This document shows positions 48,648-60,201 of a DNA stretch of 64,000 bases, one piece after another. How positions within the stretch are numbered: position 1 is the stretch's first letter; every line of letters begins with the position of its first letter. Source of the DNA: Ulota crispa. Taxonomy: Eukaryota > Streptophyta > Bryopsida > Orthotrichales > Orthotrichaceae. Under the pieces are notes generated by a model. That model was given only the letters and a program-made list of their open reading frames with translations, was not told the DNA's origin and made no database searches. The translations under genes were made by a program, and so were the position numbers. Where the stretch lies: assembly GCA_963920765.1 (NCBI GenBank), contig OY987251.1, positions 7,691,219-7,755,218 of the forward strand, given 5' to 3'.

Positions 48648-49370
48648 CCCCTAAAAGCCCACTTGTCCCTTCATGGGACAAAATGGATTTTAGGCAGCTC
48701 ATTACAAGTGGATTTTTTTTTCTTTGAAATTTTCACACATGATGTACCCAAGGAGTACCTTTAAGGTCCAACAATTTTCATAACTTTTGACTACTTGGTT
48801 CAAAAGTTATTGCATGATATGTTGTTTTTTTGAACTCCAAGCAGCTTGGGCAGCTCAAAAAACTTCTTTAAAAATTACATTTTTTTGAATTTTTTTTTTG
48901 GGATTGGTTCTTTAGAGTTATATGTAAGTGAGAAGCTTTGAATCATTTGATTTCAATTAAAGAGATGAAAGTTACAAGAAGTTTTAGTTGCGAGTAGGTA
49001 TGGAGTCTCTCAAAACCATACCTATCCGCAAACTAAAACTTCTTGTAACTTTCATCTCATTAACTGAAATCAAATGATTCTAAACTTCTTGCCTACACAT
49101 AAGTCTAAAGAACCTGTTTCTAAAAAAGAAATAAAAAACGTAATTCTTAAATAAGTTTTTTGAGCTGCCCAAGTTGCCCACAGTTAAAAAAAACAATATG
49201 TCATGCAATAACTTTTGAACCATGTAAAAGTTATGAAATTGTTGAAACTAAAGCTACTCTTTGAGTACATCATGTGTGAAAATTTCAAAGAAATTAGATG
49301 AAATATCCACTTTTAGTGAGCTGCTCAAGATTGCTATGTTGCCAAAAAACAGTGCTTGGGCCTTTAGGGG
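48648..49370. mobile_element. TTAA-flanked fold-back element, arms of about 350 bp
   Basis: 723 bp between TTAA at 48644-48647 and 49371-49374. The whole unit is an inverted duplication around about 49009 (GGTATGG and CCATACC round a short loop). Its arms share GAAATTTTCACACATGATGTAC, GCAGCTCAAAAAACTT and AACTTTCATCTCATT in opposite orientation. The ends are CCCCTAAAAGCCCA and GGGCCTTTAGGGG. Arm sequence belongs to the C/D family. The arms differ at roughly one site in six by eye. Confidence 0.88.
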
Positions 49371-49516
49371 TTAATTGTATCCATGACACCTGTAGCCACC
49401 AAGTTTGAAACTAATAACCCCCACCAACTACCTTCTTCTAACAAAATTTGTTGATACATACTATTTAACATTGAGCCCATTTATGACTTAATTGTCTTCT
49501 AAGCTGTTACTATTAA

Positions 49517-50665
49517 CCCTTTAAAGACCACACACATTTTCACAAAATCCATTAGAAACCATGGTAATAAACTTGGATGTGCGGTTGAATCAAATATGGA
49601 CATGATTTCAATAATCCAACCGTACAAATGGGAAGTACACCTTGTTCATTATAAAGTATCAAAATTTCAACTAGATCTACCATTGGAGGTGAAATATTCT
49701 AATGATTGAGTGAGTTGTAGGTGAAAATCTCTAGTTTTTGTGCTTGTGTGGTTTTGGGTCTTACTACTTCATACAAGCTTTGTTTGAGAAGAGCCTTATA
49801 TTTCTAGAAAGCAAAGTTTCTCACCTTTCTAGTGAGACTAGTTTCACACAAAATGGATAAAAATAGCAATCACAAGGTGTAGCTAAGTGAACCAAAAGGG
49901 TCAAAAATCCCACTAAAAATACCTAATTAGTAATAGGTTAATAATAAGTAGAAAAAAATCTATAGATTTATTTCTACTTATTGCTAGTTTTTTTGTTTTT
50001 TTTTTACTAAATTTAAAAACTTATTTTGACAAAAATAAAAATTAAATAAAAATTTAAATTATATAGTATCAATTGTATCAAATTCAAATTTAATTTCTTT
50101 CCAAACTTCACAAGCTGTAGCCAATTCAGGACTCCATTTAGTAGCTTCACAAATAACTTTATTTGCTATCCAAAAACAATTTTACAAGAAACTTGATAAA
50201 TGCTATGAAAAATCCAATCGGTGAAAAAACATAAAAAATTGGCCTTAAATATAGGACAACAAATTTTTAAGATGAAATGATAGCACCATTTCAATAGATC
50301 TTCAAATATTACAATTATACTACTACCGTACAGAGAAACAGTACAAGTGTATTTCTTGAGCAATTTGGAAACTTTTTGGACCGCACCATTGAAATTTGAC
50401 ATTCTTCTTGGATGTTTGGTGTATTGTATTGTTGCTTTGATCCATCTTTGGCCAAATATGGATACGTATTTTGAGGCCATGCCATATAAACATCATTATT
50501 TATCAACTCACATGCCTGATTTCATTGTTTTTTATTTGGTTGGATGCAAAATTCTTGTGAGCACAAGCGTTCTTCAATATTGGTTCCAAATTGTTGAATG
50601 ATTTTACTCTATAAGCCAAAATCCACTCTCTTGAACCAAAATATGGTTCAGTGGTCTCTAAAGGG
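49517..50665. mobile_element. TTAA-flanked element, family M copy 1
   Basis: 1149 bp between TTAA at 49513-49516 and 50666-50669. Starts CCCTTTAAAGACCACAC and ends GTGGTCTCTAAAGGG. The interior is shared with 56163-57067, including an open minus-strand frame (50166-50480, 104 codons, MASKYVSIFGQRWIKATIQY). That product has no family I recognise. Confidence 0.87.
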
Positions 50666-51018
50666 TTAACACCCTCTAGGCCTACCATCACTTTTTTAGA
50701 CTTGCGGTGTTGGGGATAGAATTCAGCAATTTTGGGTCCATTTATAGGTCACACCCATAGGAAGAGTTATGGTTATGGATGCAGCTACCTTAAGAAAAAG
50801 ATTTTTGTTTAATTCAATCAAAAACATTACATTTTGGTAAATATGCTGAGTAACTCAAAAACTTGGAAGTCTGTCAAATGGTACATAAAAGCATTTGTAC
50901 CAAGAAAATAAATGAGCTTCATGCAGCTCTTAAGCAAAAATAATAATTGCTGAAAGTATTTAGTAAAACTAGGGAATGTATCAAATTCTCCATAAAACTC
51001 CTCAAGGTATGGTCCTCC

Positions 51019-52622
51019 TCAAGGTGCAACTTGGAGATTGGGTTGGAAGGTGAACTTAGTCTGAAAGAGATTTTGCTTATCAAAAATAGAGCCAGCGCCT
51101 ATTTGAATGGGCTTTTCCCAACAACTCGTTGCACAATTGTAAACCGCAATCCACTTGGGCAACAAATTTGTAACCAAATAAATCTTTGATCCATTTGACT
51201 CGCATCCAAGAATTAATCTTGAGTACCCACAAAGGTGCTCATCTGAATCTTTGGTTACTTTGGTCCATTTGTTACTTTGATTGAGTTGGAAAATGACAAC
51301 GCGTGCTAAAGGGTAGTTGTTTGTATCATTCCTTCCACCCACCAAGTATATCCGACCCAAGCAAGCTACAATGAAAGGATCATACCTAAATCTTTCTAGA
51401 ATTGGAATGATTTCCTCTCTCCATCTCAACATGGTCAAATCCAATCTTATCACAACTGCATGTGAACCTCTATGGAATTGCCTTATCAAGCAATAAAATT
51501 TACCATTGTAATAAGCTCCACATATCAAATCAATATGAATAGGAATATTTGGACCAATACTCCATGTGTTTGTCATGGAGTTGTACAAATCCACCATGCC
51601 ATATCTGGAATCGGAACAACTGTAAGCATTATTACCTGCAAGAATGGAGCTCAATTTCATTAGTATCAAAATACCTATAAAGCAACCACATAATTGAATT
51701 CTCACATCTAGATTGTAAACCATTGGTGAGCCCCTAAGTGCCCAAGCTCAAAATAAAAACTAACACTTCCAAAGCTCATAGTAGTTTTCACAACATTCAT
51801 TTTTTTCCATTTCAGATTCAGGGTATGATTTTGTCATTTTTCATGGTCCATTTTGTTTCCTCCTATTAAATTTCCAAAATCATTTACTTCACCTCCTACT
51901 GATATGGAAGTGCTTGGTCTTGGTCATTTGAGCACTTAAGGTTTTAAAAGGAGTGAGATCCAAGATATGACCTCCAAGAGGCAAGAAAACTTGCAACTAG
52001 CGGCTTAAGTGTAATAGGCAATGAAAGGCAAGGCGACAATGATAATTGCATTACCTGCAAAGAGGATCTTGTAAGAGTTTCTAGGCTTGTCAACTATCAT
52101 GTAACTGATTATCGTGCAACTATAGTCCAATCCCATAGGGAACCTCACATAGGGAAGCTCCTTCCACCTCTTGGTCAAAGGATTACAAACAAGAACTCCT
52201 TGACCATCTGTAGATCAAAAGCAAACAAGTCCTATGTTGGTAGTCACCAAAACCCAGCAAGAGGTCTGGTTTAGCAATGGGAGTTCAAACTGAGGCATAC
52301 ATATCCACTTCCATTTAGCAAGGTTGTATGAAGACCATGAAACTGCACGCGATCCTATCCCATTCCATCTAACCCAAGGCACATAGAATGGTACCCATGC
52401 TATAGGGCATCTTGAAGACCACTCTTGAAATTGCGCACACTGTATCAAAGCGTTCCATTTCTTGCACACACAACGTAGTCGAAAGACCTCTGGTAAGGGA
52501 ATCAAAGCAAGGGCTCATTCAAGAATATCACTATGTAGCGATTTCCATGGAGAAGACTCTTTTTGGATGTCCGTGCTTGCTGAATCACAAGAGCTTAATT
52601 TCAAGAATTGAGGCTGCACCAT
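51019..52622 (-). pseudogene. F-box/kelch-type gene with two in-frame TGA codons
   Basis: Two exons, 52622-52055 and 51635-51019, with a GT-AG intron, phase 1, and 395 codons including the stop: the usual length for plant F-box/kelch proteins. Such proteins are SCF substrate receptors. The F-box occupies residues 27-65 (SPWKSLHSDILE, then ALALIPLPEVFRLRCVCKKWNAL). Later parts show STDGQGVLVCNPLTKRWKEL, YGMVDLYNSMTNTWSIGPN, GRIYLVGGRND and the family-like end FQPNLQVAP. TGA at 52515-52517 (codon 36) and 52215-52217 (codon 136) sit where arginine is usual, so each is explained by one CGA-to-TGA change. No frameshift is needed anywhere. The retained intron excludes a processed copy. Expression is unknown, and a sequencing or assembly error cannot be ruled out. 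Confidence 0.85.
51731..51941. mobile_element. Degraded TTAA-type MITE in the F-box gene intron
   Basis: Starts CCCCTAAGTGCCCAAG and ends TTGAGCACTTAAGG, matching inverted ends of the TTAA group. The flanking TTAA is no longer recognisable. It fills half of the 419-bp intron. Confidence 0.6.
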
Positions 52623-53231
52623 CCTAGCATTAGAATCCTCACCATTGAGTGGACCTAAGCCTGGATATCATAAAACCCAAACCACAATGAATACTAGAGC
52701 AAATAACACAAGCACTTCTAGAAATCACAACCACCGTATCCCCACTGCTTAACTTCTAACCTTGCTACATTGAACTCTCCACAACCATTGATAAGCAATG
52801 CATATCTATATATACTTTAAGGTCATGCTACCATGCAAAACCATATATCTTTTTATATAACAAATCATTACACATGTTTGTTGAAACATAAACCTCAAAT
52901 TGGAACATCAATCCTTCATGTTAGAGTATACACGACAAATCTGCAGGAGGTAACTTAAATGACTTGCTTTTGTAGCAACAATAGGTTTCTCTCTACATCC
53001 TCCATTCATGTATACTTGGAGTAGAGTTTGGGAATTTTAGAAAAGTTTACCAAAAATTTGCAACACAATTCTGAACCAAAAGCATAATTGAACGCACCTC
53101 TCTTTTTACTTTTACTTTTTTCAATCAAGCAAACCATTGGCTACAACTCTACTATACAAGAGTAGCCAGTAAATTCTGTTCACTCTTTTGCAATGTTATT
53201 GTCTCCTTTGTCATTGCACTAGCAACAATCA
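52623..53231. other. Upstream flank of the F-box gene, nothing recognised
   Basis: AT-rich sequence with no clear motif, gene or element end. Confidence 0.45.
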
Positions 53232-53357
53232 CTACAAGAAAATAGGACCCAATCAACAATATTGTCTTGATTTGGACCTTTTGATTAGGACATTTTGAAC
53301 ATAATAGTGTTGATTAGGACATGTTTGTGTTGATTAGGACCACTTGATTAGGACAAA
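53232..53357. mobile_element. CACTA-type fragment
   Basis: Starts CACTACAAGAAAATAGG, with repeated TTGATTAGGAC motifs downstream. These subterminal motifs differ from those of the other CACTA units here. No right end is found. Confidence 0.6.
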
Positions 53358-53916
53358 TTTTCTCCTCATGAACAACAATCACAACTTCCAGAGTTCAATT
53401 AACCATGACAGCAATACAGCGTAACCAGACAAACCTACATTATATCAATGCAAAAAGAAAAATATAATATCCATCCTTCAAAGTGCATGTGGTGGAGTCC
53501 TAAACCGTTTAGGGACATAAGTTAATGCCGTCTACTAAACCAATATCAACAACAACTCATCTAAGCATGCACTCTGTTTGCCTTCAAATTACACAGTGGC
53601 GTAAGCACGGCTTCCCTCAATATTTATTTACACGGATGCTTGAATAGAAATACAATTAGCTATTGTTGTCCCTCATAGAAAATCTTGCTTTGAAGGATTC
53701 ATTAATAAAAAGAAGTCATTTATAGGAACAAAATTTCAACCTCGAGAGATTTTTGGCTCTTGTACATAAGGATGGCAAATCAACGAAAAAGGAGGCAACT
53801 AATTAACCTTAATCAGAGGAAGCAACTAATTAGCCTTAATCAAGAAGAAGTACCAGCTGCAGGTCCTCCAGGTGAAAACTCAAAAAGACAAGCCCATGTA
53901 TCAAATTTTTGGCATA

Positions 53917-54143
53917 AGGTAGGAGGTTCTAAAATCAAGCGGGTTCTAAAACCAATCAATTCTAGGAACTCCTAACATTTTGGAAACAATATCTACTACT
54001 CTCATTGATGAGTTAGGTGAGCTTAGCATTATGCTAAGCTCACCTAACTCATCAATGAGAGTAGTAGATATTGTTTCCAAAATGTTAGGAGTTCCTAGAA
54101 TTGATTGGTTTTAGAACCCGCTTGGTTTTGGAACCTCCTACCT
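53917..54143. mobile_element. Near-perfect palindromic MITE
   Basis: 227 bp flanked by TA (53915-53916, 54144-54145). The sequence is symmetric about base 54030, with arms of about 113 bp, two mismatches seen, no indels and a one-base loop (GCTTAGCAT-T-ATGCTAAGC). Ends are AGGTAGGAGGTTC and GAACCTCCTACCT, linking it to family Q. A transcript would fold into one long hairpin. Confidence 0.92.
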
Positions 54144-54145
54144 TA

Positions 54146-54920
54146 CAGGCTAAGCGGTTGTGTTAAGAAAGTTTTGTGAATGCCTGCAACGACAAGCATC
54201 TAATCTAATATGTGTAAAAGAATCTCATATTGGATGTAAAGTAAAATAGAGTAAAAGAACATGTTTAACTAAATTTATAAATGAAATAAAGTAAAATTTG
54301 GGGGCACACGGATAAGGGGTACGGGGCAAAGGCTCTACGCCTTCCAAGAGCTATGGCTATAGAGGCAGCGTACCAAGGGCTCAAAGCCTTTGCTGAAGGT
54401 CAAAGAAGATAAGGGGTATGGGAATAGGGGGGCACGGGGATAAGATTACTATTGCACAATTTGTTTATTACAATAATATTTTTATTGCCTTTGTTGGTAC
54501 AACGGGTATGTAAACTAGTGGAAGCCATAATAAGAGTTGTCGCTCCGCGGTGTGATCACTTGCGTGTTGTTTTTTCTCTTTTCTAATTGAACAATGCATA
54601 CCTAAAGATAGGAAATGAAATACCGCAACAAACTTCTCGAATACTAAGAAACTATCAGAGCAAGCTGAACTTATTATTTCCCGCAAAAAAACAGAAAAAC
54701 AAGACCACTGAGAAAGAAAAAAAATACAAGCTCACCAGCAATCTCTGAAGAGACAGCCACAATGATGAGGGAACTTTGCTGTGATTGTTTGGCCGGGTTT
54801 GCAATGAAAGGGTTGTGATATTGAGAATTTGGTGTTTATAAGGCTTTTTTTTATTCCACCTTTTTCTTCCGACATGTAAAATTCTACTCTAAAATTACCA
54901 TACTCTAAAATTACCACATA
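54146..54920. other. Intergenic, no gene; GGCACACGG-type local repeats
   Basis: Near 54300-54440 a GGGGGCACACGGATAAGG motif recurs with variation. Otherwise there is no recognisable content. Confidence 0.45.
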
Positions 54921-55357
54921 AGGTAGGAGCACCCATAATAAGCGTGAAACTAAGGGTTTTGGGTAGGAAAATCAATTGATGAATTTTGAAGAATAATAGT
55001 GTTAAGTTAGGAAGAGGAAATAAAAAATATTGGCATCAATTTTGAAAGTTCCAATTGTAAGCATCTTGTTCACAAAGATTTTTTCGAAGTCCTAAATCAT
55101 TGAAAATGTATAGTTGTGTATAGGAGATGTCTTTTGTGTGCTCATACACTCATAACACTAACTTGAGGAGTTCTTAAATAGTGAGATGCTAGGGCACTCA
55201 AAATCTTCATGTCAATCACCCATAACCATCACTTTGTCACCCATAACCATCACTTTGTCACCCATAACCAAATTTCTTTTAATTGTTAGTCACTCACATC
55301 ACTAACACAAGTAGATATTGGGGATGACGACACTAATGGTGAGGGGTGCTCCTACCT
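54921..55357. mobile_element. TA-flanked AGGTAG MITE, 437 bp
   Basis: Starts AGGTAGGAGCACCCAT and ends GGGGTGCTCCTACCT, with TA on both sides. It contains a short tandem block of CACCCATAACCATCACTTTGT. Confidence 0.8.
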
Positions 55358-55532
55358 TACTAAGAGCTAGTTTCCATGGAGCGCCACAATGTTCAGGAGC
55401 TAGAGGGGGGTCAGACTCTCTTGAACCCTATTGTACCCTTTTGGACCCTCTTGGACTCTTCTGAGCCCTCAAGGCTTTCCATAGGGAAAGTTGGAGGAGG
55501 AGTGTCTTAATTTTTTTTTAAATTTTTCTTAA

Positions 55533-55899
55533 CCCCTAAATGCCCATGAGGACGATTATTGTCCTTTGGCCCTAAAAAAACATTGTGTTCAACTAAAAAA
55601 GGTCATTTTTCATCTGTTTTTTTTCCAAAGTGACCATAAACACATGATCCATCATAGAAGGCAAAAAACAATCTTATCAATTATGCTCATATTTTTAGGT
55701 AACTTAAATTGTGAGAAAATTCAAAATCATGGTGTTAGGTCCCAAGCTGCCCTTATTGCAATTTTCATGAGGCCGGTATGCACTATTGCCTTTTGAAACT
55801 TTTAGAAGCAATACTATTGGTGCCCATCAATCAAAACATTGTTGAAGACTTGAAGCTACAGCGTGGGCAGGCCATGGCTACCCAATAGACGTTTAAGGA
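55533..55899. mobile_element. TTAA-flanked MITE family A, inverted copy 4
   Basis: 367 bp between TTAA at 55529-55532 and 55900-55903, from CCCCTAAATGCCCATGAGG to AGACGTTTAAGGA. It is the reverse of 6579-6940 (ATGATCCATCATAGAAGGC). Confidence 0.87.
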
Positions 55900-56162
55900 T
55901 TAAATTACTTTTTGATTTTTTTGTGTAAAGAACTGCATTAAGTTTGACTAACAAATTAAATAATTTATTAAATTTAGAATCTCATGAGAATATTAATTTT
56001 TTACAGCTCCAAAATTTCTAAAGTTTTTGGTCGATTGGTTTTACAAATTTGAAATTTGAAATTTGAAATTTTGTTTTCTATTTTGTGGGAAAAATATGAT
56101 TGATTATTAGATGTTTTTTTCATTTTTACAATTACACTTCTTATTAGCTGCGCTTGTGTTAA

Positions 56163-57067
56163 TCCTTTAAAGACCACACCCATTTTTACAGAATCCACTA
56201 AAAACAGGGGCTATAAGCTTAGATTTGGAATTGACTCAAATATGGACCCATTTTCAATAATCCAACCGTACAAATGGAAAGTACACCTTGTTTATTGTAA
56301 AGCACCAAAATTTCAGCTAGATCTACCATTGGAGGTGAAATACTATAATGATTGAGTGAGCTATATGCGGAAAATCTCTTGTGTTTAATTCTTGTTTAGT
56401 TTTGAATGTTAACCTTTCATGCAAGCTTTGATTGAGAAGAGCCTTACATTTCTAGAAAGCAAGGTTTCCCACTTTTCCAACAAGACTAGTTTCACACAAA
56501 ATAGACAAAAATAGCAATGACAAGGTGTAGCTAAGTGGACAAAAGGGTCAAAAAACCCACTTTCTTTGCTACCCTAAAATGGTTCTATAAAAAATTTGAT
56601 AATTATTTTGGAAAATCCAATTGGTGAAAACAATCAAGAATTGGCCTTAAATGTGAGATGATAAATTTTAAAGCCAAAATGACAACAACATTTCAATAGA
56701 TCTTCAAATACTACAATTATACTACTACCATATATGAAAACAATACAAGCGTATTTCTTAAGCAATTTGAAATTTTTTAGAATTGCGCAATTGAAATATG
56801 ACATTCTTCTTGCATACTTGATGTATTGTGTTGTTGCTTTGATCCATCTTTGACAAAAATTGGATACGTATTTTGAAGCCATGCCGTATAAACACCATTG
56901 TTTATCAACTCACATACCCAATTGCATTGTTATTTTTTTAGATGGATGCAAAATTCTTGTGATCATATGCGTACTTCAAGATCAAATTCCAAATTATTGA
57001 GCAATTTCAACCTACATGCCAAAACCACTCCCAGCGAACAAAAGATGGTCGCGTGGTCCTTAAAGGG
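56163..57067. mobile_element. TTAA-flanked element, family M copy 2
   Basis: 905 bp between TTAA at 56159-56162 and 57068-57071, from TCCTTTAAAGACCACACC to GTGGTCCTTAAAGGG. It is collinear with 49517-50665 except for a block of about 220 bp absent here. A minus-strand frame (56634-56882, 82 codons, MASKYVSNFCQRWIKATTQY) matches the one in copy 1. Confidence 0.87.
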
Positions 57068-57239
57068 TTAAAGTATTATTTTTCTTTTTTTTGACAAAAG
57101 ACTATATTTGCTTGGAACATAAATTAAAATAGAATAAATTTCTAACAAGTTTAGTGTACCAACTTTAAGAAATTGAGAGTTAAATGAAAATTTGTTTCAT
57201 TTTTTCATCAACTTATTATTACTTTTTTCATTTTAGAAT

Positions 57240-57631
57240 GAGAAAATTATGTTATCAAAAGAAAGACTCCATATCTACGAGTTAACTAAAAGTCCTCATA
57301 ACTTTCATCTCATTTATTGGAAATGAATGATTCAAAGCTTCCCATATATATGTAAACTCAAAGAACCAATTTCAGATTTTTATTTTAAAAAAATGTAAAT
57401 TTCAAAAAAAAAATTCAGCTGCCTAAACTACCCCATCTCCAAAAAAATTCAGAAATTCATTTTTTACTTCTTCAAAAAATGTCAAAATGAAAACAAAATT
57501 AGATGTACTCACAAGTCTTTGAATTCCCCATCTTCCATAAAAGTTTCAAAAAATCACACAAAGTAGTTTAGCCATAGGTACATGCTTGAAATCCCATTTG
57601 TTCCCTAAACAGACAGTCAGTCCTTTAGGGG
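57240..57631. mobile_element. C/D-family fragment, right end kept
   Basis: Matches the right half of 39604-40458 (CTTTCATCTCATTTATTGG, AAGTAGTTTAGCCATAG) and ends GTCCTTTAGGGG followed by a mutated TTAA (TATAA). Confidence 0.68.
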
Positions 57632-57891
57632 TATAACTTGTTGTAATAAAATACTTATTCCAATAAGTTTACTATTTTTATTTTTTATTTAAAAAAAATT
57701 GCCACATGGGGCATGAAGCATGAGGCCCCCGTCCAAGATAGAGGTCCAAGCCCTCTAGCCCCAGAAAGCCCAAAAAGTAGGGTCAGAGGCTGGACCTACA
57801 ATCGAAGGGGATCATGGACCTCCAACCATTATGGCAAGGGCCAAAGGGAGTTTAGGATGTCCTCTGATCCCCCTTATGGAAACTAGCCCTA

Positions 57892-58700
57892 AGGTGGAAG
57901 CACCCATTTCCACCAACGCTCCATACCAAACTGGTAGGGTGTGCTATTTCCACTATAAGTAAAGATAGGTGTTTTGGAATGTATTCTTTTGTCCTTTTTA
58001 AGGTTGGGGCCACTTAAGTCATGCCACACGTCTCAAAGTGAGGTAGAAAGTAATGAGCTAATTATAAGTGGTTTGGCTATTATTAGAATTGCATGAGTCT
58101 AGACATTGGTAATGGGTCCGGAACACTTATTGACTCCCAAAATTCACAGTAATTTCAAATTGGGAATTGATATGTCTACCACACCCTCAAGGTAAATTTT
58201 AGATTTCTACCACCAAATAGTTGAATTTGAGAATTTGAAATTCAGATTTGGTCTTAGAGACCTTGATTTTGACTAGAACCATAAAAAAAGTTGTAATTGA
58301 ACAACACCCAATTAAAAAGCTTAGCTCAAGGAAAAAGTATTCCTTTACTTTTGTTTATGAAAAAAGATAAGCTTCTTCATTGGGTGTTGTTCAATTACAA
58401 CCTTTTTATGATTCTAGACTAAATCACGGTCTCTAAGTCCAAATCTGAATTCCGAATTCTCAAATTTAGCTTATTTATGGTAGAAATCTAAAATTTACCT
58501 TGGGAGTGTGGTAAAATAGCTAAAAGGGTGTGGTAGACAACTAGACATATCAATCCCCTTTCAAATTTTCAAATAAAATTATCAAAAACTTGCAATCCCA
58601 ATATTTCTTATCTTCCTACATGGGAAAAATACTTGTTGACTCAAACTCTTTGTCATTTTAGCATAATCGCTTAAGTTATTGGATATGAGTGCTTTCACCT
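57892..58700. mobile_element. TA-flanked AGGT element hosting a fold-back element
   Basis: Starts AGGTGGAAGCACCCAT and ends ATGAGTGCTTTCACCT, with TA on both sides. Family N copy 2 (58162-58559) sits inside it. Confidence 0.65.
58162..58559. mobile_element. Fold-back element family N, copy 2
   Basis: Starts GGGAATTGATATG, with an 8-bp duplication TTCAAATT (58154-58161, 58560-58567). Arms and order match 36578-37029, without the 22-bp tandem amplification. Confidence 0.85.
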
Positions 58701-60049
58701 TAATTGTTGTGGATCCACAAATATTGGGATATGCACTATGCTATTAAGGGTACTTAGTGCCAACAACCCCTACTAGAATTTGTAACATTATATGTCTACA
58801 ACTAATATTATCAACAATGAATGTCAACATGAACAATATTATGTCACTTAACTAATATTTGCCAATTTTTTAAAACTAGTATCGTAGTAGTTTAGCTTGC
58901 ACTAAAGTAATAATAGTAACACTGGTTGTCATGAACATCAAATGTGGGACCAACTGAGAATAGAAGTGAGGTAAGTGATAGGGTAAATAATATAATACAT
59001 ACCATAATACTAAAACATCACCATTAGTGTAGTTATGTGTTTACTGTTAACAATTCATTTAACAAAGTAAGGGCGGATTTACACAAGGAGTTGAGGTTAC
59101 TGTGGAGCCTTTTTGATTTACAGTCTTGGCTTTTAAATTGGTTGATTTGTTGAAAACAGCCTTTTAAAATCCTTACACTGAGAGTCAAAGCCAGATTTTC
59201 AAAATTTGTTCAAAATTTTCAAAAACAAATTTGACATGGCCCCAACTTCAAAAAATGAGTCTTTTAGGAATAGGAGGCCAATTCTTGTCACAATGGCCAT
59301 TGTCAAATTTTATCATAATATGAATTTATGAATACAACAAAAAGAAAAATCTTTTGTAATAGGCAACACTGTTAGGTAGAGTAAAAGTCTATATTGCACT
59401 ACTGGTTCTCTTCTTAGAACATTGCCACCGCTCTTCCGCAACACCAAATGTGACGAGAGATTTGACGAGTTACCATGCGGGCCACTTCACGTATCAGATC
59501 CACCCTTTTGGGAGTACTTCCCCCATGCACTCACACTACTTTGTTGCTTATTCTCTCTAGCATCCGGAAGAAAAACAAGTAAGAACAAGCCGTCAACAGA
59601 TTTGAGTCCTTCCGTGAGTTGTAATATGAACACAAAAGACCTGGAGAGTAGTGTGAATGGGCACTTATAGCGGATGTCCACAATATCTAGAAATGAGTTG
59701 CTAGTATGTAGTGGAGGACTCAATTCCCACCTAAATCGCTAAAGTAGCAATTTAGTCCATGTTTGAGTGTGTAGTGGAGCTGCTCTTAATCCCTTTTCTT
59801 TTAAAAATCTAAGGTTTGCACTTAGTGACTTAGGGCTTTGACTTTTTTGCCTTGAGGAGTTTACATACATGAGAATTTGACCCATTATACTTTTATTACA
59901 CTTCTATTGTACTATGTGCATGGGACCATCTCTTGAACCATCTTTGAGGCATTTGGGCTAAAATTCCTCCAAATTTTCATGAGGAGAGGCCCTGCCCAAA
60001 ATGTCCCTGCTTGCTTAGTTTTGGAAATACTTGCATAACTTCTTTGTCA
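58701..60049. other. Intergenic, no recognised gene
   Basis: The longest frame is 59422-59670 (82 codons, MPPLFRNTKCDERF), with no known motif and no codon or exon signal to support it. Confidence 0.4.
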
Positions 60050-60201
60050 AATATTGGAATGAAGAAAGGCTAAGATGTCTTTATAGGTTTTTGAATTCAC
60101 ATTTTCAATAAAAGTTTCAAAAAGTCACACAAACTAGTTTAGATATACGTACATGCCCAAAATACATTTTTTTCACAAGAGGACACTTGGACCTTTAGGG
60201 G
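60050..60201. mobile_element. C/D-family right-end fragment
   Basis: Matches 40330-40458 (TTCAATAAAAGTTTCAAAAAG, TACATGCCCAAAAT) and ends GGACCTTTAGGGG followed by TCAA, a mutated TTAA. Confidence 0.65.

Noticed and set aside
59422-59670. 82-codon frame MPPLFRNTKCDERF
   Set aside because: No recognised motif, no splice support and no copy elsewhere in the window.
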